In this document: one piece after another, positions 10,063-18,764 of the stretch | Numbering within the stretch: position 1 is the first letter of the stretch | How the letters are laid out: each line of letters starts with the position of its first letter | DNA from: Bradyrhizobium sp. | Lineage (GTDB): Bacteria > Pseudomonadota > Alphaproteobacteria > Rhizobiales > Xanthobacteraceae | Assembly (NCBI GenBank): GCA_028290305.1 | Contig: JAQGKC010000428.1 | Span: 1-51,721, forward strand | Reading direction: 5' to 3' | Length of the DNA: 51,721 nt | The notes under the pieces: generated by a model | Databases searched by the model: none | Seen by the model: only the letters and a program-made list of their open reading frames with translations | What the model was told of the DNA's origin: nothing | Position numbers and translations under genes: made by a program

Positions 10063-11283
10063 ATGGAAGATTTCTACCGCATACGCCGTCTGCCGCCTTA
10101 TGTGTTCGAACAGGTCAACCGGGCCAAGGCGGCCGCGCGCAATGCCGGAGCCGACATCATCGATCTCGGCATGGGCAATCCGGATATGCCGACGCCGCCC
10201 CATGTCATCGAAAAATTGAAGGAAACGCTGGGCAAGCCGCGGACCGACCGCTACTCCGCGTCGCGCGGAATTACCGGCCTGCGCAAGGCACAGGCGGGTT
10301 ATTACGCCCGGCGTTTTGGTGTGAAACTCAATCCCGACACCCAGATCGTCGCGACGCTGGGCTCGAAGGAGGGCTTTGCCAACGTGGCGCAGGCGATCAC
10401 CGCGCCCGGCGACGTGGTGCTGTGTCCCAATCCGAGCTATCCGATCCACGCCTTTGGATTTCTCATGGCCGGCGGCGTCATCCGCTCGGTGCCATCGGAG
10501 CCGACGCCGCAATTCTTCGAGGCGGTCGAGCGTGCGATCATCCATTCGATCCCCAAGCCGCTCGCCATCGTGGTCTGTTATCCCTCCAACCCGACCGCCT
10601 ATGTCGCGAGCCTCGATTTCTACAGGGATCTGGTGGCGTTCGCGAAGAAGCACGAAATCTTCATCCTGTCGGATCTGGCCTACGCGGAAGTCTATTTCGA
10701 CGACAATAATCCGCCGCCCTCGGTGCTGCAGGTTCCCGGCGCGATCGATGTGACCGTGGAATTTACCTCGATGTCGAAGACGTTTTCGATGGCCGGCTGG
10801 CGCATGGGATTTGCGGTCGGCAATGACCGCATCATCGCGGCACTGGCGCGGGTGAAATCCTATCTCGATTACGGCGCGTTCACGCCGATCCAGGTCGCTG
10901 CGACCGCGGCGCTGAATGGCCCGGACGATTGCATTCGCGAGATGCGCGACACCTACCGCAAACGCAGGGACGCGCTGGTGGAGTCATTCGGCCGGGCGGG
11001 GTGGGAGATTCCGCCGCCCAATGCCTCGATGTTCGCATGGGCGCCGCTGCCTGCGGCCTTCCGCGGCGTCGGCAGCATGCAATTCGCAACCCTGATGGTC
11101 GAGAAATCCGGCGTCGTGGTCTCGCCGGGGGTTGCCTTCGGCGAGCACGGCGAGGGGTATGTTCGCATTGCCATGGTGGAAAACGAGCAGCGCATCCGCC
11201 AGGCCGCGCGCGGCGTCCGCCGCTTCCTTGAAAGCGGCATCGAAACGTTGCACAACGTGGTTCCTCTCGCCAACCGGCGGTAG
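10063..11283 (+). CDS. alaC: AlaC-like PLP-dependent aminotransferase
   Basis: A 406-residue fold-type I class I/II aminotransferase, closest in overall sequence pattern to E. coli AlaC (glutamate-pyruvate transaminase). It opens EDFYRIRRLPPYVFEQVN as that family does. Visible motifs are IIDLGMGNPDMPTPPH, SRGITGLRKAQ, GSKEGFANV, NPSYPIHAFGF, YPSNPTAYV, and the PLP-lysine in SMSKTFSMAGWR near residue 239, with the terminal YVRIAMVENEQRIRQA. ATG 10063 follows a GGAGCAAGG ribosome site. The downstream gene is homoserine dehydrogenase, an arrangement that suggests joint control of aspartate/pyruvate-family amino acids. An LL-diaminopimelate aminotransferase role is a possible alternative. Confidence 0.88.
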   Translation: MEDFYRIRRLPPYVFEQVNRAKAAARNAGADIIDLGMGNPDMPTPPHVIEKLKETLGKPRTDRYSASRGITGLRKAQAGYYARRFGVKLNPDTQIVATLGSKEGFANVAQAITAPGDVVLCPNPSYPIHAFGFLMAGGVIRSVPSEPTPQFFEAVERAIIHSIPKPLAIVVCYPSNPTAYVASLDFYRDLVAFAKKHEIFILSDLAYAEVYFDDNNPPPSVLQVPGAIDVTVEFTSMSKTFSMAGWRMGFAVGNDRIIAALARVKSYLDYGAFTPIQVAATAALNGPDDCIREMRDTYRKRRDALVESFGRAGWEIPPPNASMFAWAPLPAAFRGVGSMQFATLMVEKSGVVVSPGVAFGEHGEGYVRIAMVENEQRIRQAARGVRRFLESGIETLHNVVPLANRR

Positions 11284-11330
11284 GCATGATCCCGAAAAGC
11301 GGAATCCGGTCTTCGGACTAGATCATGCCT
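11282..11330. repeat. Dispersed palindromic repeat, copy 2
   Basis: Same architecture and spacing as the element at 6818-6866: outer arms AGGCATGATC and GATCATGCCT and a CCGAAAAG core. It overlaps the alaC stop codon by two bases and lies 33 bp ahead of the hom start, so it sits inside the alaC-hom spacer. Confidence 0.85.
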
Positions 11331-11362
11331 ATTCATCGTCTTTCCGGCAGGTTTTTCTCGTC

Positions 11363-12682
11363 ATGGTCGCACCCCTGAAAGTGGGTATTGCGGGGCTCGG
11401 CACTGTTGGCGCCGAAGTCGTCCGCCTCATCGAGCAGCAAGGCCGGACTTTGTCGGTGCGCAGCGGACGCGGCGTGCGCGTGGTCGCCGTCACCGCGCGT
11501 TCCAAGGTGAAAAAGCGCGGTGTCGACCTGCGCGGCATCGCCTGGGCTAAAAATGCGCTCGATCTGGCCAACGATCCCGGCATCGACTGCTTCGTCGAAT
11601 TGATGGGCGGGTCCGGCGAGCCCGCGCTATCGGCGATCGAGGCGGCGCTGAAATCCGGCAAATCGGTGGTTACCGCCAACAAGGCGTTGATCGCCAAACA
11701 TGGGCTACGACTGGCGAAGTCGGCCGAGAAGCATGGTGGCGCGCTGAATTTCGAGGCGGCTGTCGGCGCGGCCATCCCCATCATCAAGACCCTGCGTGAG
11801 GGCCTTGCGGGCACCGACGTCAATCGCGTCTACGGCATCCTCAACGGAACCTGCAATTACATCCTGACCCGGATGGAACAGGAGGGATTGTCGTTCGCCG
11901 AATGCCTGAAGGATGCGCAGCGCCTGGGTTATGCCGAGGCCAACCCCTCGTTCGACGTCGACGGTCATGATACCGCGCAAAAGCTAGCCATTCTTGCCAG
12001 CCTCGCCTTCGGCACCAAGGTTGCGCAGAGCGCGGTTTATGTGGAAGGTATTTCCTCCATCGCACCGGAAGATTTGCGCGCGGCGGAAGAGCTCGGCTTT
12101 CGCGTCAAGCTGCTCGGGGTGGCGGTGCGGACCGCGAAAGGCATCGAACAGCGCGTGCATCCGACCATGGTGCCGAAATCATCCTCGATCGCGCAGGTGA
12201 TGGGCGTCACCAATGCCGTGACCATCGATGGCGACGGCATCCCTCCGATCACGCTGGTCGGTCCAGGCGCCGGCGGAGCGGCGACGGCATCGGCTGTCGT
12301 CGCCGACATCGCCGACGTCGCACGCGGCATCCGCGCCAAGCCGTTCGGACGGCCTGTGGAGCGGTTGCGCGCGACCAGCAAGGCGCCGATGGAGCGTCAT
12401 GAGGGCGGTTACTATATCCGCCTGATGGCGCGCGATCTGGCCGGCACTGCCGCGACGATCGCCACCCGACTGGCGGAACAAAAAATTTCCATTGAATCGA
12501 TCGTGCAGCGCCATCCAAACGGCATTGACGCTGCGGCCGGGGCGGGGAAAGCTTCGCCGGTGCCGGTCATTCTGATTACTTATGCAACCAGCGAGGATGC
12601 GGTATATCGGGCGCTGCAGGCGGTGCAGCGCGACAAGGTAATCACTGGCCGTCCGCAGGTGATACGGATCGAAAAAAACTAG
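11363..12682 (+). CDS. hom: Homoserine dehydrogenase
   Basis: Reduces aspartate semialdehyde to homoserine, the branch point to threonine and methionine. With 439 residues it is monofunctional (no aspartokinase domain). The NAD(P) motif GIAGLGTVGAEVV is at the N-terminus. Catalytic-domain marks are VTANKALIAKHG, GILNGTCNYILTRME and LGYAEANPSFDVDGHDTAQK, and an ACT-like C-terminal part (YYIRLMARDLAGTAATIA) starts near residue 350. The ATG at 11363 is chosen because the family sequence begins there; the frame is open further upstream over the repeat and the end of alaC. The ACT domain implies feedback control by an amino acid, probably threonine. Confidence 0.95.
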   Translation: MVAPLKVGIAGLGTVGAEVVRLIEQQGRTLSVRSGRGVRVVAVTARSKVKKRGVDLRGIAWAKNALDLANDPGIDCFVELMGGSGEPALSAIEAALKSGKSVVTANKALIAKHGLRLAKSAEKHGGALNFEAAVGAAIPIIKTLREGLAGTDVNRVYGILNGTCNYILTRMEQEGLSFAECLKDAQRLGYAEANPSFDVDGHDTAQKLAILASLAFGTKVAQSAVYVEGISSIAPEDLRAAEELGFRVKLLGVAVRTAKGIEQRVHPTMVPKSSSIAQVMGVTNAVTIDGDGIPPITLVGPGAGGAATASAVVADIADVARGIRAKPFGRPVERLRATSKAPMERHEGGYYIRLMARDLAGTAATIATRLAEQKISIESIVQRHPNGIDAAAGAGKASPVPVILITYATSEDAVYRALQAVQRDKVITGRPQVIRIEKN

Positions 12683-12760
12683 CGCGCGGTCCGAACGAAC
12701 GATGCGCAAGTAGGTTGATTGCGGGTCGAAACCCGCGGTGAAGTTTTAAGGAGTACGCTG

Positions 12761-13759
12761 ATGTCGACCCATATTTCCGTGCCGCCGCAATTGTTGCTGG
12801 AGCGCATTCTCACGCTGGAGATCGTGCGGGTGACGGAACGCGCGGCGGTTTCGGCTGCGCGGCTGCGCGGCCACGGCAACGAGAAAGCAGCCGACCAGGC
12901 CGCGGTCGACGCGATGCGCCGCGAACTCAACAAGCTGCCCATCGAAGGCACTGTGGTGATCGGCGAAGGCGAGCGCGACGAGGCACCGATGCTGTTCATC
13001 GGCGAGAAGGTCGGGATGAATGCCGGCCCGCAAGTCGATATCGCGGTCGATCCGCTTGAGGGTACCACGCTATGCGCCAAGAACATGCCCGGCGCGATCG
13101 CGACCATGGCGATGGCCGACGGCGGCACGCTGCTCCATGCGCCCGACGTTTATATGCAGAAGATCGCCATCGGCCCCGGCTACGCCAAAGGCGTTGTCGA
13201 GCTCGACGCGTCGCCCGCCGACAATGTTCGGCGACTGGCCAAGGCGAAGGGTGTCGATCCATCCGCGATCACGGTGCTGGTGCTCGATCGCCCCCGCCAC
13301 GCCGAAATTATTACCGGTGTTCGCAGCACGGGCGCGGCCGTACGCCTGATTACCGATGGCGATGTGGCGGGCGTCATCCATTGCGCCGATCCGGACAATA
13401 CCGGCGTCGATATGTATATCGGTACCGGCGGTGCGCCCGAAGGCGTGCTGGCGGCGGCGGCGTTGCGCTGCATCGGCGGTCAGATGCAATGCCGGCTGAT
13501 CCTCGATACCGACGAGAAACGGGCGCGCGCCCACAAGATGGGCGTTACCGACCCGCGCATGATTTACGGCATCGAGGACATGGCGAGGGGCGATTGCCTG
13601 TTCGCGGCAACCGGCGTTACCACCGGTTCGCTGCTCTCGGGTGTCAAGTTCCGCAACGATGTTATCGAGACCGAGACCGTGGTGATGCGCTCGGTCACCG
13701 GCACCGTGCGCTACATCAAGGCCGAACACCGGCAGCTCGAGAAATTCCACCTCGATTGA
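12761..13759 (+). CDS. glpX: Class II fructose-1,6-bisphosphatase
   Basis: Hydrolyses fructose 1,6-bisphosphate (in autotrophic relatives also sedoheptulose 1,7-bisphosphate), a gluconeogenic cytoplasmic step. It has 332 residues. Metal-binding motifs of GlpX are visible: GEGERDEAPMLFIGE near residue 68 and DPLEGTT near 97, then MYIGTGGAPEGVLAAAALRC and RMIYGIEDMARGDCLFAATGVT. An AAGGAG ribosome site lies 7 nt before ATG 12761. The gene follows hom at 78 bp on the same strand and could share its transcript. Confidence 0.95.
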   Translation: MSTHISVPPQLLLERILTLEIVRVTERAAVSAARLRGHGNEKAADQAAVDAMRRELNKLPIEGTVVIGEGERDEAPMLFIGEKVGMNAGPQVDIAVDPLEGTTLCAKNMPGAIATMAMADGGTLLHAPDVYMQKIAIGPGYAKGVVELDASPADNVRRLAKAKGVDPSAITVLVLDRPRHAEIITGVRSTGAAVRLITDGDVAGVIHCADPDNTGVDMYIGTGGAPEGVLAAAALRCIGGQMQCRLILDTDEKRARAHKMGVTDPRMIYGIEDMARGDCLFAATGVTTGSLLSGVKFRNDVIETETVVMRSVTGTVRYIKAEHRQLEKFHLD

Positions 13760-13782
13760 GGCTGGCATGACTTCCAGTGCGC

Positions 13783-13885
13783 GTCATTCCGGGATGGCGC
13801 GCTAACGCCAGGCCTCAGATGCGCACTTGCGCATCGGGGAATCTTGAGATTCCGGGTTCGACACGTTGCATCGCCCCGGAATGAC
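13783..13885. repeat. Dispersed intergenic element with CATTCCGGG arms
   Basis: Outer arms GTCATTCCGGG and CCCGGAATGAC about 100 bp apart enclose a second perfect inverted repeat (GATGCGCA/TGCGCATC, centred near 13827) and an AATCTTGAGATT palindrome. A relative with the same outer arms but a different interior is at 20614-20773. Elements of this type are scattered between genes in Bradyrhizobium-like genomes. Confidence 0.8.
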
Positions 13886-13908
13886 AACAACAAAAGCAGG
13901 GAGTGGGC

Positions 13909-14628
13909 ATGTCTGATATCTCCGCGGTGAAGGCATTGGTGTTCGATGTGTTCGGCACCGTCGTCGACTGGCGCACAAGCCTGATCGCGGATTTCACGAA
14001 ATGGGCCGATAAGCGAGGCATCAAGGCGGACTGGACCGCGCTGGTCGACGGCTGGCGCGCCGTGTATGCCGCGTCGATGGACGAGGTGAGAAAGCATCCG
14101 GAAAGCGGCTACGTGATCCTGGACCAGCTTCACCGGCAGTCCCTGGAAAAACTGGTCGCGCAACTCTCGATCACCGGATTGAACGATGACGATCTGCATT
14201 ACCTCACTACGGGCTGGCATCGGTTGCATGCGTGGCCGGACAGCGTTGCCGGTCTGACGCGCCTGAAGCAGAAGTACATCATCAGCCCGCTCTCGAACGG
14301 CAACGTCGCGCTGCTGACCAACATGGCAAAGCACGCCGGTCTGCCCTGGGATCTCGTGATGTCGGCTGAACTTTTCGAACACTACAAGCCAGATCCGGAA
14401 ACCTATCTTGGCGCGGCAAAACTGCTTTGCCTGCCGCCGGAACAGGTCATGATGGTGGCTGCGCACAACCACGATTTGAAGGCCGCGCAGAAACTGGGAT
14501 TGAAGACCGCCTTCGTCGCGCGTCCGACTGAATACGGTCCGCTGCAGAAATACGATTTCGAGGCGAAGGGCGATTGGGATGTCATCGCCAAGGATTTTGG
14601 CGGGGTGGCCGATCGGATGGGCTGTTAG
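13909..14628 (+). CDS. Type II (L-2-)haloacid dehalogenase
   Basis: A HAD-superfamily hydrolase of 239 residues. The nucleophile Asp is in ALVFDVFGTVVDWR near residue 12. Further marks of the type II dehalogenase subgroup are the ISPLSNGNVALL motif (Ser/Asn), the Lys in FEHYKPDPETY, and VAAHNHDLKAAQKLGLKTAFV. These enzymes hydrolyse short-chain L-2-haloacids to 2-hydroxyacids. The start at 13909 is preceded by AGGGAGTGGGC. A real substrate cannot be deduced; many genomic copies are of unknown physiological role. Confidence 0.9.
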   Translation: MSDISAVKALVFDVFGTVVDWRTSLIADFTKWADKRGIKADWTALVDGWRAVYAASMDEVRKHPESGYVILDQLHRQSLEKLVAQLSITGLNDDDLHYLTTGWHRLHAWPDSVAGLTRLKQKYIISPLSNGNVALLTNMAKHAGLPWDLVMSAELFEHYKPDPETYLGAAKLLCLPPEQVMMVAAHNHDLKAAQKLGLKTAFVARPTEYGPLQKYDFEAKGDWDVIAKDFGGVADRMGC

Positions 14629-14645
14629 GCATCCTGCCGGGCGGC

Positions 14646-15740
14646 CTACGCTGCGCCGAGGATCACGCCGAACCAGCCAAGGCCCTTATAGGTCTCGTAG
14701 CCGGGCGTGGCGTGGAACGCGACCAGCGCGCCGGACCGGTCGTGATAGAAGCCGCTACGCCGTCCCTCCAGCGAAAGCGGCACGCGTTCTGTGAGCAGGC
14801 CATGGCCGTCGGACGCCGCGATCACCCGAAAATTCGAATCGACCAGCAGCACCCGTGCCTTGTCGGCGGCGCCGACGCGCACGCCCTGAACGATGGCGCG
14901 CGCCTGGGATTCCCAGTCGAAATGTATAGCCAGCACGCCGATCGGTTTGCCATTGGCCTTGCCTTCGGCGCGGACGCTGGCGCAATAGGTCGCGACCTGA
15001 GCATTGCCGAGCAACGGCTGGCACTCGACATCGCCGGCGACATAGTCGTCGCCTGAGCGCAGGCCGCTCGCCTCGCGAAACCACTTCGTCGCGGCGATGT
15101 TCTGGCCGATCACATCGAAGCGGTCCGACCGACCACCGGCCAGGACATTGCCGTCGAGATCGCAGAGCCAAAGATCGAGATACACGGTATAGGCGCCGAG
15201 GATCACCGCCAGCCGCTCCGACACGTGGGAAACGGTTGCTGCGTCCGGCGCCGTGGCGCAGTCGACGACGGCGGAATCGGTCGCCCACCAGCGCACGTCG
15301 CAGGTTCGCTCATAGAGGTTGCGGTCGATCAGTTCGATGGCATTCAGCGACAGGTCGACCATGCGCTCGCCGCGCGACCGCTCGGTCATTCGCTCCATCG
15401 AACTCATGAGGTTGCCGGTTCGCTTCGTCAGCTGGGTTTCAAGTTCACGCGCGATGGCCTCGACCTGTTGGCCGACGCTGCGTACTTCCTGCGCGACCAC
15501 AGCAAAGCCGGCACCTTGCGCGCCAGCGCGCGAACTTTCGATCAGCGCGTTCAGCGCCAGCATTTTCATCTGGTTGGTAATGTGCTGGATCGATTTGGTC
15601 TTCTCGCAGGCGATCTGGTTGACCTCGGCGGTCAGCCGGGCGATCAGTGCGGTGATATCGGATTCATCCTCGGCATTCGCAGGATTGGCCGGTTCTCTCG
15701 CGATCGATCTCGCTCGATTGTGATCAAGCGCAGTAGACAT
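14646..15740 (-). CDS. Soluble chemoreceptor-like protein: MCP signalling core followed by Cache sensor
   Basis: 364 residues with no transmembrane helix. Residues ~25-140 carry a methyl-accepting chemotaxis signalling hairpin (QMKMLALNALIESSRAGA, then GAGFAVVAQEVRSVGQQ), the segment that normally contacts CheA/CheW. Residues ~150-360 look like a PAS/Cache sensor (LDLWLCDLDGNVLAGGR, TKWFREASGLRSGDDY, GVLAIHFDWESQA, VLLVDSNFRVIAAS). In classical receptors the sensor is N-terminal and membrane-anchored; here the order is reversed and the protein is cytoplasmic. It ends a few bases from the convergent dehalogenase gene. Upstream (15741-16015) is a 275-bp gap with a hairpin-like ATCGGGAC...GTCCCCGAT pair. 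Confidence 0.8.
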   Translation of the reverse strand: MSTALDHNRARSIAREPANPANAEDESDITALIARLTAEVNQIACEKTKSIQHITNQMKMLALNALIESSRAGAQGAGFAVVAQEVRSVGQQVEAIARELETQLTKRTGNLMSSMERMTERSRGERMVDLSLNAIELIDRNLYERTCDVRWWATDSAVVDCATAPDAATVSHVSERLAVILGAYTVYLDLWLCDLDGNVLAGGRSDRFDVIGQNIAATKWFREASGLRSGDDYVAGDVECQPLLGNAQVATYCASVRAEGKANGKPIGVLAIHFDWESQARAIVQGVRVGAADKARVLLVDSNFRVIAASDGHGLLTERVPLSLEGRRSGFYHDRSGALVAFHATPGYETYKGLGWFGVILGAA

Positions 15741-16015
15741 TGGCTGACTTCCTCAGCGTTGCGGCTCTTGACCTGCCCCTGCGGGTAGACCGGGAATCAA
15801 AAAAGCGCGCATCGGGACCCCTTTTTCTCTTGTCCCCGATTTGGCCTAACGCAGGTTTAATTTCTGGAATTCCAGGATCGTTCAAACCCGCTAAAGTTGC
15901 ATCTTGTTTTTGCAGTTAGCCGCTTTTTTCAGCGGTTTCCGTCGTGCGACGCTCGCTCGGCATCAACGGGGTGTCCGATCGGACGAGGTGCTAGCCGCAA
16001 TTCACGGAGCCGCTC

Positions 16016-17406
16016 CTAATATCTGAGCGTGGTTGTCAGCCCGAACACGGCGGCGTCGCCTATTCGCGAGAGACCGCTTGGGTCATTCGGGTTCGGGATC
16101 CCTCCGGATGGGCGAAACACATATTGAAAATATGGCGCCATGAGCAGGCCCGGCTTGATGTGGGCCTCGTATATCAGCTCCAATACCTTCTCGCTGCTTC
16201 GAACCGGGCTCGGCAGGCCAATAAAGAACTGGGTGTCGCGATCGAGGCTTTGGTCGGCACCGGATATCCGCATGTAGGCCAGCCCCACACCGATCCGGTC
16301 GCTGGGGCGGCCGGGGACGAGACCGACGAAGCCGACGCCGCCATCGAGATAGAGGTCAATCAAATTCCGATCCGGTGGGCTGTAGGCGATCCGGCCGAAA
16401 GCCGTCACTCCTGGCAGCGAGTTCGAAACGCCCTTCTCGGTCACCGATGCAGGCCGGTAGAGCGTCTGCTCGACGGTGGCGAATATTCCGAAGTTGCCGC
16501 GAAGCTGTGCCGCGATTCCGGTTCCGCTCGGATCGGCGATCGACAGGCCCTGTGCGGTGAAACGCTGATCGTCGAATTCTCCGAAATGATACCAGCCTCC
16601 GGGTGTGAAGTTGCCGGCGAGTGGGCGTCCACCGATGTCGACATTGTAGTCGAAGCGGACCTGCCCGATCACCCATGGCGCGTCGTTCACGCGAAACGCT
16701 AAACCGTGGTTGTCGCCAAGCTGCGGATCGCCTTCTCCCAGCATCGCTGCATTACCATTGAAAACCGCGCCGAATACGGTGATCTGCTCTGAAAGCGCGG
16801 CCTTAACGCGGATGCCAAGTGCCGCGATCGGCGGCGCCGGACCGCCGGCCGGCAGGTTATTGGCTTCGATGGCCGGCCAGCCGAACGTCCCGTTGATGAA
16901 CAGGTCGTCCGTCTGGCTATCGAAGAACTCGACGTCGGCCGCCTGCTGGCCCACCCTGATATTCAGAGCATCGTTATAAAAGCTTTGTTCAAAATACGCC
17001 GTATAAAGACGCGCGTCGGGGAGCGCTTCAGACTCACTGACGGTCGCCAGATTGTGGATGTAGCTACGCGTCAATCCGCTGCCGTAAATCTCGAACGTGT
17101 TGGCGAAAAACCTGGCGCCGGTCCAGCCGATCAGTTTTCAAGGTCGGCATCGACAGAGAATTCGAAACGGCTGAGGTGAATGGCACCGCGCCCTGTTCCG
17201 CCTGAAACATTGGCGAGGTTATCGTCGATATAGGTTGCGCCGAAATTCAGGCCCTTCGCGGCTAGTCCGTCGTGCCATTGATTGAACCAGTTCGGGGCCA
17301 GCCATTCGGCCGCACTTTCGTCCTTGGCGCCGGCGTGGGCATCCGTGTTGGCTAAGACGCCTGCAAAATACGCTGTCACGACGGATAATCTGCGCAACGA
17401 AAACAT
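16016..17406 (-). pseudogene. OprB-type carbohydrate porin, single-base frameshift
   Basis: Two reading frames together give a full OprB-family outer-membrane porin of about 460 residues. The upstream part (17131-17406) has a start, a signal peptide (SLRRLSVVTAYFAGVLANTDAHA) and the family segment WFNQWHDGLAAKGLNFGATY, and stops at a TGA right after DADLEN. The downstream part continues in another frame as LIGWTGARFFANTFEIYGSG and then to the C-terminal strand ending TTTLRY. Adding one A in the GAAAAC run near 17137-17141 would restore a family-like DADLEKLIGW join. It is therefore either a recent pseudogene or a homopolymer sequencing error. Confidence 0.82.
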
Positions 17407-17534
17407 TCGCGGTGGTCTCGGCGGCTCTGGCAGGTCCCGCCCATTTCAACCAATCGGAGGCTGGTTCATTGAGATCGAGACGCAGCCCGATCCAACCTTG
17501 ATGTGAGCAGCAATCTTGCCACGACGAAGCAAAA

Positions 17535-18578
17535 CTACCTGATGATGCCTATGCGTTTCATGATGAGGTAAGCAGCGAACGAAGACAGGACCAATAGCAA
17601 CGATGCCCACAAAAATGCCGTGTCGAGATCGGTAAACGGCAGGCCCTTGGTGTTCATGCCGAAAATGCCCGTAACAAGCGTCGGAGGCAACAAGACCGCC
17701 GTCAGAACCGAGAGCACCCGAATGTTATCATTGCCCTGTTCTTCGATTTTCAGATGAAGCTCTTCCTGCAGCAGGCGGCTACGCTCTCGCATCTCAATGA
17801 TGGTGTGATCGAGGCCATCGAGACGCTGCGCGAGCTTGCCGGCGCGAAGCTGCAACGCGGGCTTCAGATCCGCAGGGTTCTTTTGCTCAAGCCGGTGAAA
17901 GACAACGCGCAGGCCTGACAGTTGGCGATGAAGGCGGACGCAGGTGCGCCGCAACCGGCCGAGCTTCTGTCGAAGGTCGGTCGCAACGTCAGACAGGACC
18001 TGTTCTTCGATCTCATCGAGCGACTGAGCGATGCGATCGGAAATGCGATCCATCGTATCCGCGACATTTTCGACAATGGTCTCAAGCAAAGCTGCGACGC
18101 TTTCGATGCGGCGTCCGCCCTCAAGGGCGCGCCGCGTGGCATCGACCGCGCACAGCGCATGATGTCTGCCGCTTATGAGGATCCGCTCGGTCATAACGAA
18201 GCGCAAATAGCCGGTTTCCTCGGTCGTCTCGGCGATGTCGCGCATCAGGTCGGAAATCACGCCGTAGACGCTGTCGTCGGTCGTGTGCAGCTGCTGGTAA
18301 TTGTCCCTCGACAGCAGGAGTTCCCGCGCCTGGGCCGGCGCTTGAAGGTTTGCGGATGCCAGCCACTGCAGCGCTTGGGCGTTGGCCAGGTTGAAATGCA
18401 GCCACAGCCATCCGTCGTGAGCAAACGAGATCGGCTCGTTGACCGCCAACGCTTCAGGGCTACCGTCTGAATGAATATGAAACGCCCAGACCAGTCCGGG
18501 AATCGGCGTAGATATAGCCGATGAACTCACCGCACTCTCGGCGGCAAGAGCGTGGGCCGCTGACGTTTCAGCGCGCAC
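17535..18578 (-). CDS. CorA/ZntB-family divalent cation transporter
   Basis: A 347-residue CorA-superfamily inner-membrane transporter. A long cytoplasmic helical domain (including ISDRIAQSLDEIEEQV and LHRQLSGLRVVFHRLEQK) is followed by two C-terminal transmembrane helices. The first ends in the pore signature IFGMNTKGLPF near residue 305, the G-M-N motif. The second is AFLWASLLLVLSSFAAYLIM. The GMN-x-x-G-L-P-F form is typical of the ZntB subgroup, which moves zinc, so zinc transport is more likely than magnesium. The N-terminal ~25 residues are low-complexity, and the true start may be slightly downstream of 18578. Confidence 0.88.
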   Translation of the reverse strand: MRAETSAAHALAAESAVSSSAISTPIPGLVWAFHIHSDGSPEALAVNEPISFAHDGWLWLHFNLANAQALQWLASANLQAPAQARELLLSRDNYQQLHTTDDSVYGVISDLMRDIAETTEETGYLRFVMTERILISGRHHALCAVDATRRALEGGRRIESVAALLETIVENVADTMDRISDRIAQSLDEIEEQVLSDVATDLRQKLGRLRRTCVRLHRQLSGLRVVFHRLEQKNPADLKPALQLRAGKLAQRLDGLDHTIIEMRERSRLLQEELHLKIEEQGNDNIRVLSVLTAVLLPPTLVTGIFGMNTKGLPFTDLDTAFLWASLLLVLSSFAAYLIMKRIGIIR

Positions 18579-18764
18579 CGGACACCGTACGAATTTGCGA
18601 AAACCCGGAAATCACAGGATACACCACAAAATGAGCACTGGATTCCTGACAGGCATGCCGCCAAGTCGCTCGACAACGCAAATAGCCTTATAGAATGACG
18701 TTACTATGACCTCAGATAACGATATGACTGATGAAATAATGTGTCTCCGGCTTCTGCAAGCATC

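Noticed and set aside
11331..11362. Threonine/methionine attenuator or SAM riboswitch ahead of hom
   Set aside because: The spacer is only a dispersed palindromic repeat and 32 further bases; no leader peptide or riboswitch core is visible.
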